A DNA stretch of 64,000 bases from Bacillota bacterium (GTDB lineage Bacteria; Bacillota; Clostridia; Christensenellales; UBA1242), in assembly GCA_009784555.1 (NCBI GenBank), contig WRBO01000003.1, forward strand, positions 1 to 64,000. Reading direction: 5' to 3'. Positions 18,192-27,383 of the stretch are shown piece by piece. The first letter of the stretch is position 1; the number at the start of each line of letters is the position of its first letter. The notes beneath the pieces were generated by a model. That model worked only from the letters and a program-made list of their open reading frames with translations, searched no databases and was not told the DNA's origin. The translations under genes and the position numbers were made by a program.

Positions 18192-19501
18192 TGTTTAAAA
18201 CATTAGTCGAAGCAATGAAAATGAAAGACTTGCGGCGTAAAATTCTTTTTACGTTGCTTTTGCTTTTCATTTTTCGTGTTGGTGCATGGATTCCAATCCC
18301 GGGTATTGACCCGACATTGTTCCGCGCATCTATAGATGACAGCGCAGCCTCCAGCTTCCTCCACCTCATGTCATCCTTGGCAGGTGGGGCATTGGCAAAC
18401 GGTGCTATATTGGCATTGGGTGTTGGGCCATATATTACGTCCAGCATCGTCATGCAACTTCTGACAATCGCAATCCCATCCCTCGAACGTCTTTCAAAAC
18501 AAGGTGACGAGGGTCGCCGCAAAATCGCGGTTTACACGCGTTACGTTGCATTGTTCATGGCATTGGCCCAGGCCATTGCAATTGTCGTCTCCCTCGGCGC
18601 GGGACAAAATATTAAATCTAACCTTCTGGGCGAGGATATCCCTGGCATAGTCGTAAGTATGATTGTTGTTCTGGTCTTGGTCGCTGGTTCGATGTTTACC
18701 GTGTGGATTGGTGACAAAATCACCGAGCATGGGGTCAGCAACGGTATGAGCATGCTCATCTTCGTCGGTATCATCTCGACGGGTGTCGGCGCATTCTTCA
18801 GCAGCATCGTCGCCGTATTCGACGACATCAACGCAATCTCAACACCAATCGTGTTCATCGTAACCTTGACAATCATCTTCTTCTTTATCGTATTTGTCGA
18901 CTTGGCTGAACGTCGCATCCCCGTACAATACGCGAAACAGGTCAAGGGCAACAAAATGTACGGCGGACAATCGGCGAACATTCCAATTAAAATTAACGCC
19001 GTCGGTGTTATTCCAATCATTTTTGCGTTCAGCTTAATTACATTCCCGCAACTCCTCATGAGCATCTTCGCTCCTGAATCCAACGCCATGGTTTGGTATT
19101 CCCAACACTTGGGTGCGGGCAGCTGGGCTAACATGGTGCTAACCGCTCTCATGATTTTGGGTTTCAGCTACTTCTACGCATCCCTGTCATTCAATCCTGA
19201 CGACGTCGCACGCCAAATCCAACAAAACGGTGGTTTCATTCTCGGGTTCCGCCCTGGTATTCCAACACGTGATTACTTGAAACGCGTGCACAACCGAATC
19301 ACACTCTTTGGGGCATTGTTCCTTATGTTCATGGCCTTGGTTCCGTCGATTATATTCGTCGCCGTCATGGGTGGGGAAAACGCATTGACCAACGCATTTA
19401 CATCTATCGCACTCTTGATTGTTGTGTCGGTTGCCCTCGAATTCGATAAACAGCTTCAGGCAAATATGCTCATGAAGTCTTACAAAGGGTTTCTAAAGTA
19501 G
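18191..19501 (+). CDS. secY: Preprotein translocase subunit SecY
   Basis: 436 residues with ten predicted membrane helices. N-terminal helix (KILFTLLLLFIFRVGAWIPIPGI) and GPYITSSIVMQLL plug-flanking motif are conserved, as is the cytoplasmic ERRIPVQYAKQV loop that contacts SecA and the ribosome. Channel of the general secretion pathway. A GGGGC/GCCCC hairpin (19507-19521) follows its stop. Confidence 0.98.
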   Translation: MFKTLVEAMKMKDLRRKILFTLLLLFIFRVGAWIPIPGIDPTLFRASIDDSAASSFLHLMSSLAGGALANGAILALGVGPYITSSIVMQLLTIAIPSLERLSKQGDEGRRKIAVYTRYVALFMALAQAIAIVVSLGAGQNIKSNLLGEDIPGIVVSMIVVLVLVAGSMFTVWIGDKITEHGVSNGMSMLIFVGIISTGVGAFFSSIVAVFDDINAISTPIVFIVTLTIIFFFIVFVDLAERRIPVQYAKQVKGNKMYGGQSANIPIKINAVGVIPIIFAFSLITFPQLLMSIFAPESNAMVWYSQHLGAGSWANMVLTALMILGFSYFYASLSFNPDDVARQIQQNGGFILGFRPGIPTRDYLKRVHNRITLFGALFLMFMALVPSIIFVAVMGGENALTNAFTSIALLIVVSVALEFDKQLQANMLMKSYKGFLK

Positions 19502-19506
19502 ACCGC

Positions 19507-19521
19507 GGGGCAGGTCGCCCC
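19507..19521 (+). other. Hairpin between secY and adk
   Basis: GGGGC-AGGTC-GCCCC, five bases after the secY stop, without a T-run. Possibly an RNA processing or stability element. Confidence 0.4.
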
Positions 19522-19538
19522 AACAGGGGGAACACAGT

Positions 19539-20177
19539 ATGAAGATAATTTTTATGGGTCCCAGTGGGGCTGGTAAAGGCACAATATCCGCATTTATAAC
19601 ACGCGACTATGGTATCCCTCACGTTTCGTCGGGGGATATCTTTCGTGACCACCTGCGGCGGGGCACGGAACTGGGGCGCGAGGTCGAGGGCTTTATGAAA
19701 GCCGGCCATTGGATACCCGACGAAATCACAATGAAGGTAATCTTCGACCGTCTGGGCCAACCTGATGTCGCCGATGGGTTCTTGCTCGACGGTGTGCCGC
19801 GCACTATGGCCCAAGCCAATTTACTAAACGAACAAATCAACGTCGACCTGGTAATCGAACTGGACGTCTCGGATGAAATCGTCATCGACCGTTTGGGCGG
19901 ACGTTTTATGTGCCGTGGTTGCGGAACAATTCACAACCGCCGATTTGATTCGGTAGACGTATGTAAAGAATGCGGCGGCGAGTTGTTCCAACGCAACGAC
20001 GACCGTGATGATGCAATCCGAAACCGCCTGGCATCTTACCGTAAATACGCGTCACAAATTGCCGATTTTTATCGTGACATGGGCAAACTCTTTGTTGTTC
20101 ATGTAAAACCTTCTGACCTGCCAATCGACAACTACAACACAATAAAAGAAAAACTAGAGGAGTTCTATGGGGATTGA
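19539..20177 (+). CDS. adk: Adenylate kinase, zinc-lid type
   Basis: 212 residues. P-loop GPSGAGKGT (the second residue is usually Pro in GPPGAGKGT), AMP-binding VSSGDIFRDHLRRGTELG, and LDGVPRT where most have LDGFPRT. The lid carries CRGCGTIHNRRFDSVDVCKECG, four Cys for zinc as in Gram-positive enzymes. Balances ATP+AMP and ADP. Overlaps map by 11 bases. Confidence 0.97.
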   Translation: MKIIFMGPSGAGKGTISAFITRDYGIPHVSSGDIFRDHLRRGTELGREVEGFMKAGHWIPDEITMKVIFDRLGQPDVADGFLLDGVPRTMAQANLLNEQINVDLVIELDVSDEIVIDRLGGRFMCRGCGTIHNRRFDSVDVCKECGGELFQRNDDRDDAIRNRLASYRKYASQIADFYRDMGKLFVVHVKPSDLPIDNYNTIKEKLEEFYGD

Positions 20178-20958
20178 GGTATACAACGAGGCCGAACTTG
20201 ACCACGTGCGCCACGGTGGCCGAATTTTGTCGGGCGCATTGCAACTGATTGAAAAATCATTACGGGTTGGAATATCCACCCTCGAAATCGACCAAATTGC
20301 CGAGGAATTCATCCGCGCAAACGGTGGCGAGCCCAGTTTCAAAGGCACCTACAACTACCCATTCTCCGTATGCACATCAATAAATGACGAAGCCGTACAC
20401 GGTATGCCGCGCGCCGACAAAATAATCGCCGACGGGGATATCGTTTCTGTCGATGTCGGGGTACGTTACAATGGTTTCTGCACGGATGCGGCGCGAACCT
20501 TTGCGGTCGGTAACGTAGGTCCCGAGGCCCTCGACCTAATAAAACACACCGAACAATCATTCTGGGAATCAATTCGGGGCCTAAAGGCAATGTCAAAGGT
20601 CGGTGACATCGGCGCACGGATAGAGGACTACATCAAAAAAAACACAACATACTCGATAATACGAACATACTTGGGCCACGGCATCGGCAAAAAACCGCAC
20701 CAAGACCCACTAATCCCTAATTACCGCTTGGACAAAAAATCCAAGGTCGGACTAAAGGCACATGTGCGCTCGCGCCTGCCCATTGGCTCGATAATCGCAA
20801 TCGAACCAATGATAAACGCTGGCACCGCGGATGTAAAACTGGCCGATGATAAATGGACTGTTTCAACCGCCGATGGCCGACTATCCGCACACTATGAAAA
20901 CACACTTATCATCCTTGCGGATGGGGTAGAGGTCGTTACAATCCATGATAAATCTTGA
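20167..20958 (+). CDS. map: Type I methionine aminopeptidase
   Basis: 263 residues. Removes the initiator Met from new proteins. Metal ligands visible: Asp in SVDVGVRYNGFCTDAARTF (two Asp), His in YLGHGIGKKPHQDP, Glu in IIAIEPMI and Glu in SAHYENTLII. A slightly longer loop (YRLDKKSKVGLKAHVRSR) replaces the usual short one before the first Glu motif. Start inside adk. Confidence 0.97.
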   Translation: MGIEVYNEAELDHVRHGGRILSGALQLIEKSLRVGISTLEIDQIAEEFIRANGGEPSFKGTYNYPFSVCTSINDEAVHGMPRADKIIADGDIVSVDVGVRYNGFCTDAARTFAVGNVGPEALDLIKHTEQSFWESIRGLKAMSKVGDIGARIEDYIKKNTTYSIIRTYLGHGIGKKPHQDPLIPNYRLDKKSKVGLKAHVRSRLPIGSIIAIEPMINAGTADVKLADDKWTVSTADGRLSAHYENTLIILADGVEVVTIHDKS

Positions 20959-20984
20959 TATCGTCTATAGAAAACAAGTATAAA
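20955..20984 (+). promoter_or_regulatory. Internal promoter before the KOW gene
   Basis: TTGATA at 20955-20960, 18-bp spacer, TATAAA at 20979-20984. Could give separate expression of the KOW gene, infA, rpmJ and the alpha operon. Confidence 0.5.
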
Positions 20985-21007
20985 TAGCCCCATAAATATA
21001 TGATAAA

Positions 21008-21286
21008 ATGGTCGGGTATATGGACGGCTTTGTTGGTACGATATGTATATCGCGGGCCGGTCACGACAAGGGCATGTTCTATCTTATTGTACGGGAATTG
21101 GACAAAAACCATGTCGGGGTGGCGAACGGACGGAATCGCACAATGGCGAAACCGAAACGTAAAAACATTCGCCATCTGTATGTGACACGGGCCAGGGTTG
21201 AAGAGGTCGAAAGACTCCTAAATCACGAGCCGGTCGGCGGCAACCTCAAACTGGTTGCCATACTTGATGCAGTCCAAAGAGGATAA
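21008..21286 (+). CDS. KOW-domain RNA-binding protein (L14e-like)
   Basis: 92 residues. A KOW-like beta-barrel ([35 protein letters not shown]) followed by [13 protein letters not shown]. Bacillota often encode this small L14e/KOW protein between map and infA; its ribosomal role is not established. Neither the ATG at 21008 nor the one at 21020 has a good ribosome binding site; 21020 would give MDGFVGT and a longer leader. Confidence 0.8.
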   Translation: MVGYMDGFVGTICISRAGHDKGMFYLIVRELDKNHVGVANGRNRTMAKPKRKNIRHLYVTRARVEEVERLLNHEPVGGNLKLVAILDAVQRG

Positions 21287-21300
21287 AGAGAGGAGGGCAC

Positions 21301-21561
21301 TTGGCACAAGAAGGCGCAATCGAAGTCGAAGGAAAAGTGGTTGAAGTTATGCGGAATGCCAACTTTAAGGTCGAGGTCAAAAACGCCCGCAGTGGTAACG
21401 TGCACGTGGTCCTGGCTTATCTATCTGGAAAACTGTACAAAAACAATATCAAGGTCTTGGAAGGCGACATGGTGAAAATCGAACTCTCACCGTACGACCT
21501 GACAAAAGGCCGAATCGTATGGCGTTCAAAGGGCGAGGCCCCAAAACCACCGCAACAATAG
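21301..21561 (+). CDS. infA: Translation initiation factor IF-1
   Basis: 86 residues from a TTG start with AGGAGGG just upstream; the next residues [16 protein letters not shown] correspond to the usual AKEDVIEVEG start of IF-1. OB-fold intact ([40 protein letters not shown]). A 14-residue Pro-containing tail extends beyond the usual 72. Confidence 0.96.
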   Translation: MAQEGAIEVEGKVVEVMRNANFKVEVKNARSGNVHVVLAYLSGKLYKNNIKVLEGDMVKIELSPYDLTKGRIVWRSKGEAPKPPQQ

Positions 21562-21573
21562 AAGGAGAGGACA

Positions 21574-21690
21574 ATGAAAGTAAGAGCAGGAGTTAAAAAG
21601 ATTTGCGACGCGTGCAAAATTATCAAGCGCGAAGGTAAAGTCATGGTCATTTGTCCAAAAAACCCAAAACACAAACAAACCCAGGGGTAA
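21574..21690 (+). CDS. rpmJ: 50S ribosomal protein L36
   Basis: 38 residues beginning [20 protein letters not shown], with zinc ligands in CDAC and CPKNPKH. GAAGGAGAGG precedes the ATG. Only one residue or so longer than the usual 37. Confidence 0.96.
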   Translation: MKVRAGVKKICDACKIIKREGKVMVICPKNPKHKQTQG

Positions 21691-21725
21691 TTTTTTAATC
21701 TAACCACATATAAGGAGAGGTAAAT

Positions 21726-22097
21726 ATGGCACGGATAGCGGGAATCGACATTCCAAAGGACAAGCAAGTAATGTACTCGCTTTGTTACATTCATGGCATT
21801 GGACAACCAATGTCAAAAAAGATTTGCGAAGCAACCGAAATCGACCCAACAACACGGGTAAAGGATTTGTCGGACGCGCAAATCAACACAATCCGTACCT
21901 ATATTGATAAAAACGTCAAGGTCGAGGGTGACATGCGCCGTGACGTGGCTCTTGACATCAAACGCCTGATGGAAATCGGGTGTTATCGTGGTGTCCGCCA
22001 CCGAAAAGGCCTGCCTGTCCGCGGACAATCATCAAAACAAAACGCACGTACACGTAAAGGGCCAAAGAAACACGTCACACGTTCAAAAAAGAAATAA
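21726..22097 (+). CDS. rpsM: 30S ribosomal protein S13
   Basis: 123 residues. [19 protein letters not shown] start, H2TH-like core, and [29 protein letters not shown]-terminus that contacts P-site tRNA. Confidence 0.97.
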   Translation: MARIAGIDIPKDKQVMYSLCYIHGIGQPMSKKICEATEIDPTTRVKDLSDAQINTIRTYIDKNVKVEGDMRRDVALDIKRLMEIGCYRGVRHRKGLPVRGQSSKQNARTRKGPKKHVTRSKKK

Positions 22098-22135
22098 GAA
22101 ATAAACCGAAGACAGAGTAGAGGAGAATCGAAATA

Positions 22136-22564
22136 ATGGCAAAGAAAGAAGCAGCAAAACCGAAACCAACGATGAAAAAGAAACCAACCACCAAACGCAA
22201 AAAGAAGGTTTCCCATAACATCGCCCAGGGTCAAGCACACATAAGTGCCAGCTTCAACAATACCATCGTAACCATCACCGACCAATCGGGTGCGGTTCAA
22301 ACATGGGCCAGCGCGGGTACAAGCGGCTTCAAAGGCAGCCGTAAATCAACACCGTTCGCGGCAACAACCGCCGCCGAAAAGGCAGGGGCCGCCGCAAAGG
22401 ACATGGGCGTTAAAAAAGTCGACGTCATGATAAAGGGCCCTGGACACGGCCGTGAAAACGCAATCCGTGCCCTGCAAACCGCGGGATTGGAAGTCACATC
22501 TATCACAGATGTCAGTCCCGTCGCCCACAACGGTTGCCGTCCACCAAAACGCCGCCGCAAGTAA
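22136..22564 (+). CDS. rpsK: 30S ribosomal protein S11
   Basis: 142 residues, about 13 more than usual owing to a Lys/Pro-rich N-terminus. Conserved [18 protein letters not shown] and [22 protein letters not shown]. Platform protein near the mRNA exit. Confidence 0.97.
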   Translation: MAKKEAAKPKPTMKKKPTTKRKKKVSHNIAQGQAHISASFNNTIVTITDQSGAVQTWASAGTSGFKGSRKSTPFAATTAAEKAGAAAKDMGVKKVDVMIKGPGHGRENAIRALQTAGLEVTSITDVSPVAHNGCRPPKRRRK

Positions 22565-22600
22565 TTCAATTCAACTACTACTTATAATAAGGAGATACAC

Positions 22601-23221
22601 ATGGCAAGAGAAACAGGACCAAGTTGCAGACAATGCCGTCGGGAAGGCATGAAGCTCTTTCTAAAAGGGGAGCGTTGTGTTTCCCCAAAATGCGCAATGG
22701 AACGCCGCCCAGTTGTCCCTGGACAACACGGCCTCATGCGTCGCAAAGAAAAAGAATACGGAACACAATTGCGTGAAAAGCAAAAGGTCAAGCGCGCCTA
22801 TGGTGTCCTTGAACGCCAATTCCGTAACCTTTACGAAGAGGCTGTTCGCATGAAAGGCGTTACTGGTGAAAACCTGCTTTCCATGTTGGAACGTCGTTTG
22901 GACAACGTCGTTTACCGTATGGGTATCGGGTCATCCCGTAAAGAAGCCCGTCAAATCGTTTCCCACCGTCACATCACCGTGAACGGTCGCCCTGTCAACA
23001 TCTCGTCATACATCGTCAAAAAAGGCGACAAAATCGGTATAAAGGAAAACAAGCGCGAGCTTGAAATGTTCAAAGACCTGAAAAACCAAAAACCTATCAT
23101 GCCAAAATGGTTGGAATTCAACGGTGACAAACTTACTGGAACAATTCTCGACCTGCCTGCACGTGACGACATCGACCTGAACATCCAAGAAAACCTTATC
23201 ATCGAACTTTACAGCCGTTAA
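22601..23221 (+). CDS. rpsD: 30S ribosomal protein S4, zinc (C+) form
   Basis: 206 residues. An N-terminal Cys set (CRQCRREG..CVSPKCAMERR) marks the zinc-binding form; the S4 RNA-binding domain (LERRLDNVVYRMGIGSSRKEARQIVSHRHITVNG) follows. S4 nucleates 30S assembly. Confidence 0.97.
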   Translation: MARETGPSCRQCRREGMKLFLKGERCVSPKCAMERRPVVPGQHGLMRRKEKEYGTQLREKQKVKRAYGVLERQFRNLYEEAVRMKGVTGENLLSMLERRLDNVVYRMGIGSSRKEARQIVSHRHITVNGRPVNISSYIVKKGDKIGIKENKRELEMFKDLKNQKPIMPKWLEFNGDKLTGTILDLPARDDIDLNIQENLIIELYSR

Positions 23222-23275
23222 ACCAAGGGGCTGTAGTTACAACTTGGGGACTATTACAAATTTTGGAGGTGCATT

Positions 23276-24241
23276 ATGCAAATGGAACTTGAAAAGCCAC
23301 GGATTAACATGACCGAATCCGCCAGCCAAAGGTCAGCAAAATTTACCGTAGAACCGCTGGAACGCGGTTACGGGAACACACTCGGAAACATGTTGCGCCG
23401 TGTTCTTCTTTCATCTCTTCCTGGTGCGGCTGTTGTTGCCATCAAAATCGAAGGCGTGATGCACGAATTCTCAACCGTTCCTGGTGTTGTGGAAGACGTC
23501 ACTGACATCGTCCTTAACCTCAAAAACCTTGTTGTTAAAACGGTATCTTCGGACCTTGGCTTCCGCGGCGTAATGCGTATCAAATCGAAAAAAGCTGGCG
23601 TCGTAACTGCAAAGGACTTTGAATTCTCGTCCGACATCACCGTCTGCAACCCTGACATGGTCATCTGTACCTTGGATGGTGGGCACGAGCTAAACATGGA
23701 AGTAATCATCGGCCGTGGCCGCGGTTACGTCGTTGCAAAAGACCACAAAGGCGCAACCGAAAACATCGGAACAATCGCAATAGACAGTCTCTTCTCACCG
23801 GTTGAAAAGGTAAACTACTATGTCGAGGCCGCTCGTGTCGGCCAAAAAATCGACTACGACAAACTGGTTGTGGAAGTCACAACAAACGGCAGTGTAGAGG
23901 CCCGCGAAGTCGTATCCCTCGGCGCACGCCTTATCCAAGACCACCTGCAAATGTTCGTCGACCTGGTATCGGGCATGACAAACATCGTTACATTGATTGA
24001 CCGTCAAGAAGACGCAAAAGTCAAAATCCTTGAAATGTCAATCGAAGACCTGGAACTGTCCCCACGTTCAAGCAACTGCTTAAAACGTGCAAACATCAAC
24101 ACAATTGATGACCTTACACGCAAAACCAAATCTGAAATGTTGCGCGTCCGCAACTTGGGCAGCAAATCTCTTGACGAGATTGAACAAAAATTGATAAACC
24201 TTCTTGGGCACGGATTCCGCCAAGAAGACGACCAGGCCTGA
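23276..24241 (+). CDS. rpoA: RNA polymerase subunit alpha
   Basis: 321 residues. N-terminal dimerisation domain with PLERGYGNTLGNMLRRVLLSSLPG, a linker, and the C-terminal domain with helix-hairpin-helix (ELSPRSSNCLKRANINTIDDLTRKTKSEMLRVRNLGSKSLDEIEQKL) that binds UP elements and activators. GGAGGT ribosome binding site. Confidence 0.98.
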   Translation: MQMELEKPRINMTESASQRSAKFTVEPLERGYGNTLGNMLRRVLLSSLPGAAVVAIKIEGVMHEFSTVPGVVEDVTDIVLNLKNLVVKTVSSDLGFRGVMRIKSKKAGVVTAKDFEFSSDITVCNPDMVICTLDGGHELNMEVIIGRGRGYVVAKDHKGATENIGTIAIDSLFSPVEKVNYYVEAARVGQKIDYDKLVVEVTTNGSVEAREVVSLGARLIQDHLQMFVDLVSGMTNIVTLIDRQEDAKVKILEMSIEDLELSPRSSNCLKRANINTIDDLTRKTKSEMLRVRNLGSKSLDEIEQKLINLLGHGFRQEDDQA

Positions 24242-24305
24242 AGGCCAGGACCGCAGCATAGAAAAGTTGCGGGGCAGTATAACTGCCAGAGCGAGAGGCT
24301 CGGTA
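24235..24305 (+). other. Hairpin cluster between rpoA and rplQ
   Basis: GGCC-TGAA-GGCC spans the rpoA stop; then CCGCA...TGCGG, GGCAGT-ATA-ACTGCC and CGAG-AGG-CTCG follow. No T-run, so read-through to rplQ is expected; a processing or coupling-control role is possible. Confidence 0.45.
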
Positions 24306-24331
24306 AACTACTAAAAGAGGAGAACTAAAAA

Positions 24332-24844
24332 ATGGCAAAACCAGCAAAATTGGGAAAACCAACCGACCAACGTATGGCAATCATGCGTAACCAGGTCAGC
24401 ACCCTTCTATGGAACGGTCGCCTGGAAACAACTGTCGCAAAGGCAAAATCTGTTCGCGCAATCGCGGAAAAGATTATTACCATGGCGATGAACACCTACA
24501 CCGACACCGTAAAGGTCGAAAAAGAAGTCGTCAACGCAAAAGGTGTAAAAGTTAAAAAGAACGTTATGCAAGACGGTCCAACCAAATTGGCTGCTCGCCG
24601 TCGTATCATGACCAAGGTCTACGACCTGCACGAAATCAAATCGGCCGAGGAAACCAAACGCTCATTTGAAAAACGTACAAAAAATATCAACCACCCACTC
24701 GTTGAAAAAATCTTCAACGAACTTGCACCACGCTACGCAAAACGCGCAAAAGAACTGGGCCAGGGCGGGGGATACACACGTATCATGAAACTCGGAAACC
24801 GTAAGGGCGACGATGCCCCAATGGCAATCATCGAATTGGTTTAA
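24332..24844 (+). CDS. rplQ: 50S ribosomal protein L17
   Basis: 170 residues against 113-127. The start LGKPTDQRMAIMRNQVSTLLWNGRLETTVAKAKSVRAIAEKIIT and the C-terminal GGGYTRIMKLGNRKGDDAPMAIIELV are L17. A central insertion of about 45 residues (from NTYTDTVKVEKEVV to PTKLAARRR) is longer than in Bacillus, as in some Clostridia. Last gene of the operon. Confidence 0.96.
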   Translation: MAKPAKLGKPTDQRMAIMRNQVSTLLWNGRLETTVAKAKSVRAIAEKIITMAMNTYTDTVKVEKEVVNAKGVKVKKNVMQDGPTKLAARRRIMTKVYDLHEIKSAEETKRSFEKRTKNINHPLVEKIFNELAPRYAKRAKELGQGGGYTRIMKLGNRKGDDAPMAIIELV

Positions 24845-24846
24845 TT

Positions 24847-24872
24847 AAAAAAAGGGGCTTTGACCCTTTTTT
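24847..24872. terminator. Bidirectional terminator between rplQ and veg
   Basis: AAAAAAGGG-GCTTTGA-CCCTTTTTT: A-run and T-run flank a GGG/CCC stem, so it can end both the ribosomal operon and the convergent veg transcript. Confidence 0.85.
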
Positions 24873-24891
24873 CTATGCCGTTAAAAATAAC

Positions 24892-25125
24892 TTACATCGC
24901 ATCGACCTGAACCTCGCCGCACAATATATCACTATACGAATACGTCAGGGCATCCGTATCATTAATACGCACAACAAACACCCGCGAAAAGGCATTTTCA
25001 ATAACACCGCGATAATTATGCACCTGCTTACGTCCGCGACAAACCTGCATTTTAATATCTTGGCCCACCATCTCATCAATCTTCTGTCGTATCATATCAA
25101 TCGTTAAACCATTTTTCTTTGTCAT
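24892..25125 (-). CDS. veg: Veg family protein
   Basis: 77 residues, family length about 80-90. KKNGLTIDMIRQKIDEMVGQDIKMQVCRGRKQVHNYRGVIENAFSRVFVV and YSYSDILCGEVQV match the Veg SH3-like fold (DUF1021). In Bacillus, Veg affects biofilm and spore outgrowth; the mechanism is not settled. Convergent with rplQ and without a clear Shine-Dalgarno sequence. Confidence 0.85.
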   Translation of the reverse strand: MTKKNGLTIDMIRQKIDEMVGQDIKMQVCRGRKQVHNYRGVIENAFSRVFVVRINDTDALTYSYSDILCGEVQVDAM

Positions 25126-25188
25126 TGGTTCTATTTATTGCCAAAACCCTCATAGATTAGACTAACAACTTATTGGGGAGGGGGCAAA

Positions 25189-26703
25189 ATGTCGTTTGAA
25201 GTGGTGCATGGAGAAAAAAGACCAAGGGGCCTAGAACAAATTATGAAATCACAGATACGTGTCGAGGGCCGTATCGAACTTAAAACGCCCGCCAAACGGA
25301 TACTCGAAACGTCCGCGCGGTGCTTTATGACCGAGGTCGAACGAACCGAGGCCGAGGTCACAATGCGTGGCACCGTAACAACCCGTGTCATTTTCATAGA
25401 CGAAACAGACATGTATAACAGTGAAGAACGCACGGACAGCTTCACCGAAAAGGTAAACCTGCAAAACCACGAAACAATAACCTCGGTCGCGCCGATGGTT
25501 CATGTCATGGAAACTCGCCACAATGACGCGGGCGGGGGAATGGTCGACGTAATCAACGTGATTGAACTCGTCATGATGGGACTGGTAACGCGAGAGGTTC
25601 GCTTTGTCGCCGACCTGCGTGGCGATGTCGAATGCCGCCGCGAAACGGTGGCTCTACCGTCATTCGGCGCGCAAATGACCTCCCGCTTTGAAATCGAAGA
25701 AACCATCGACCTGGACAAAGACTGTGACGGGGTACTGGGCACGGATATCGTTGCGGGCCTGCGCGATGTAATCATTGGCGACGGCAAGGTAGTCCTAAAA
25801 GGCGTCATGAGTGCAAACGTAATCTCCGTCCGCGCGGGCGGCGTCCACGCCGAGGTTCGCGAATTCGACTTCTCCAAAACATTGACGCACCGTGACTTGG
25901 GAATCGATGACAAAATGACGGGACGCATAACGGTGGGCGCGGTAACAATGCGCACCGACAACCGCGAACGCCCTCAACTAACCGTGGTCGCCGAGCTAAT
26001 ATTCGTTGGATACACCGTAACCACGGAAACGGCCGAATCCATCACCGACGCATTTTCGTACACAAATGCATTGGATTTTGTGCGCGGAACGGCGCAAACC
26101 ACATCCGTATTGCCACAACACAACTCGGTGCTAGAGGTCGAGGGTAACCTAACGATGCCTGCCAATGCGCCGTTTATAACACGCATCTGCTCCGTCAGCG
26201 GTGCTCGGGTCAGCGGCACTAACATCGTCGTGGCAACTGACCGTGCAACTGTCGAAGGCATGATTACGGCACAAATAGTCTACGAGTGCGAGGAACGCGG
26301 CATCCACATCCACACTGTCAACGTTCCATTCTCGGTCGCAACCCGTGTTGACGGACTGACAACTGCCCACAACGTCGCATTGTCGGTAACTGTCCTGGCT
26401 TGCCGTGTAAAGGCCCGCCGCGGCCGCGAAATCATGGTCGATGCACGGGTGGCGATATCACTCTCTGGGGTATCTAACGTCGAAACCGCGGTCGTAACCG
26501 ACATCACCCTGGGGGCCGAGATTCCGCGCGACACATCTGCCATCCTTATATACACCGTTCTGGACGGTGAAACACTATGGGATGTTGCCAAACGTATCGC
26601 CGTTCCAACCGCCGAAATCACTGGCCAAAACCCTGAAATGGGCGAAAACCTAAAATCGGGCGACAAAATCTTCATCTACCGCCAACATGTTATCAACTTC
26701 TAA
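25189..26703 (+). CDS. SPOCS (DUF3794) and LysM domain protein
   Basis: 504 residues. Two to three DUF3794/SPOCS-type beta domains (repeating patterns such as QIRVEGRIELKTPAKRILE... and ...FSKTLTHRDLGIDDKMTGRI) precede a C-terminal LysM from about residue 458 (YTVLDGETLWDVAKRIAVPTAEITGQNPEMGENLKSGDKIFIY). SPOCS proteins occur in sporulating Clostridia and LysM binds peptidoglycan, so a spore cortex or coat morphogenesis role is likely. No signal peptide is seen. The next gene is spoIIR, which fits. Confidence 0.88.
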   Translation: MSFEVVHGEKRPRGLEQIMKSQIRVEGRIELKTPAKRILETSARCFMTEVERTEAEVTMRGTVTTRVIFIDETDMYNSEERTDSFTEKVNLQNHETITSVAPMVHVMETRHNDAGGGMVDVINVIELVMMGLVTREVRFVADLRGDVECRRETVALPSFGAQMTSRFEIEETIDLDKDCDGVLGTDIVAGLRDVIIGDGKVVLKGVMSANVISVRAGGVHAEVREFDFSKTLTHRDLGIDDKMTGRITVGAVTMRTDNRERPQLTVVAELIFVGYTVTTETAESITDAFSYTNALDFVRGTAQTTSVLPQHNSVLEVEGNLTMPANAPFITRICSVSGARVSGTNIVVATDRATVEGMITAQIVYECEERGIHIHTVNVPFSVATRVDGLTTAHNVALSVTVLACRVKARRGREIMVDARVAISLSGVSNVETAVVTDITLGAEIPRDTSAILIYTVLDGETLWDVAKRIAVPTAEITGQNPEMGENLKSGDKIFIYRQHVINF

Positions 26704-26724
26704 ATCCCTGTCAATGATATACAC

Positions 26725-27264
26725 ATGAAAGTAGTCATTGCTGGGGTATTCGTTCTAATATCGGTCGTCATACTTGCGTTTGGCGGCCTTTTTACTCTCG
26801 GTACCCCTAATGCTGGTGTCGACGATTTCCTGCGGTTTCATATCCGTGCAAATTCAAACACCGCCTCCGACCAAGAGGTCAAATACCTAATAAAACAAGA
26901 AATCCTAAACCAATTCACCCCAATCTTCTCGGGCGTAACATCTCGCGAAATGGCAATGACAACCTTGGGGGGAAACATATCCCGCCTGGAACGAATTGCA
27001 AACAACGTCCTGCACGCAAACGGCAAATCATACACTGCTCGCGCGTTCCTGCGCTCCGAATACTTCCCAATGCGAACATACCATGGATTCACATTGCCCG
27101 CGGGAAACTATGACGCCCTAATAATCGAACTCGGCCTCGCCCGCGGCGAAAACTGGTGGTGTGTGGTCTATCCACCCCTCTGCTTCCTCGACAATAACAT
27201 AGGGGGCGAGAGGGGAGTGGTCTATCGCTCCCGTCTCCACGAAATCATCCGCCGCTTCCAATAA
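26725..27264 (+). CDS. spoIIR: Stage II sporulation protein R
   Basis: 179 residues. Single N-terminal TM, then the SpoIIR core: FLRFHIRANSNTASDQEVKYLIKQEIL, and the Pro-rich GENWWCVVYPPLCFLD end. In the forespore SpoIIR is secreted and activates SpoIIGA to process pro-sigma-E. No clear ribosome binding site or sigma-F promoter is recognisable. Closed by the terminator at 27263. Confidence 0.92.
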   Translation: MKVVIAGVFVLISVVILAFGGLFTLGTPNAGVDDFLRFHIRANSNTASDQEVKYLIKQEILNQFTPIFSGVTSREMAMTTLGGNISRLERIANNVLHANGKSYTARAFLRSEYFPMRTYHGFTLPAGNYDALIIELGLARGENWWCVVYPPLCFLDNNIGGERGVVYRSRLHEIIRRFQ

Positions 27265-27307
27265 AAAAGTCGCGCCCAGCGCGCGTTACACGCGTCCCGA
27301 CTTTTTT
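27263..27307 (+). terminator. Intrinsic terminator after spoIIR
   Basis: AAAAAAGTCG at 27263-27272 pairs with CGACTTTTTT at 27298-27307, enclosing a CGCGC/GCGCG inner stem. Confidence 0.75.
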
Positions 27308-27383
27308 GGACATTAATGAATCCAAAAAATCACACGGAAATATCTGACGATATTTCCTAGGTCTTAAAAAAAGAGTAAATCTT

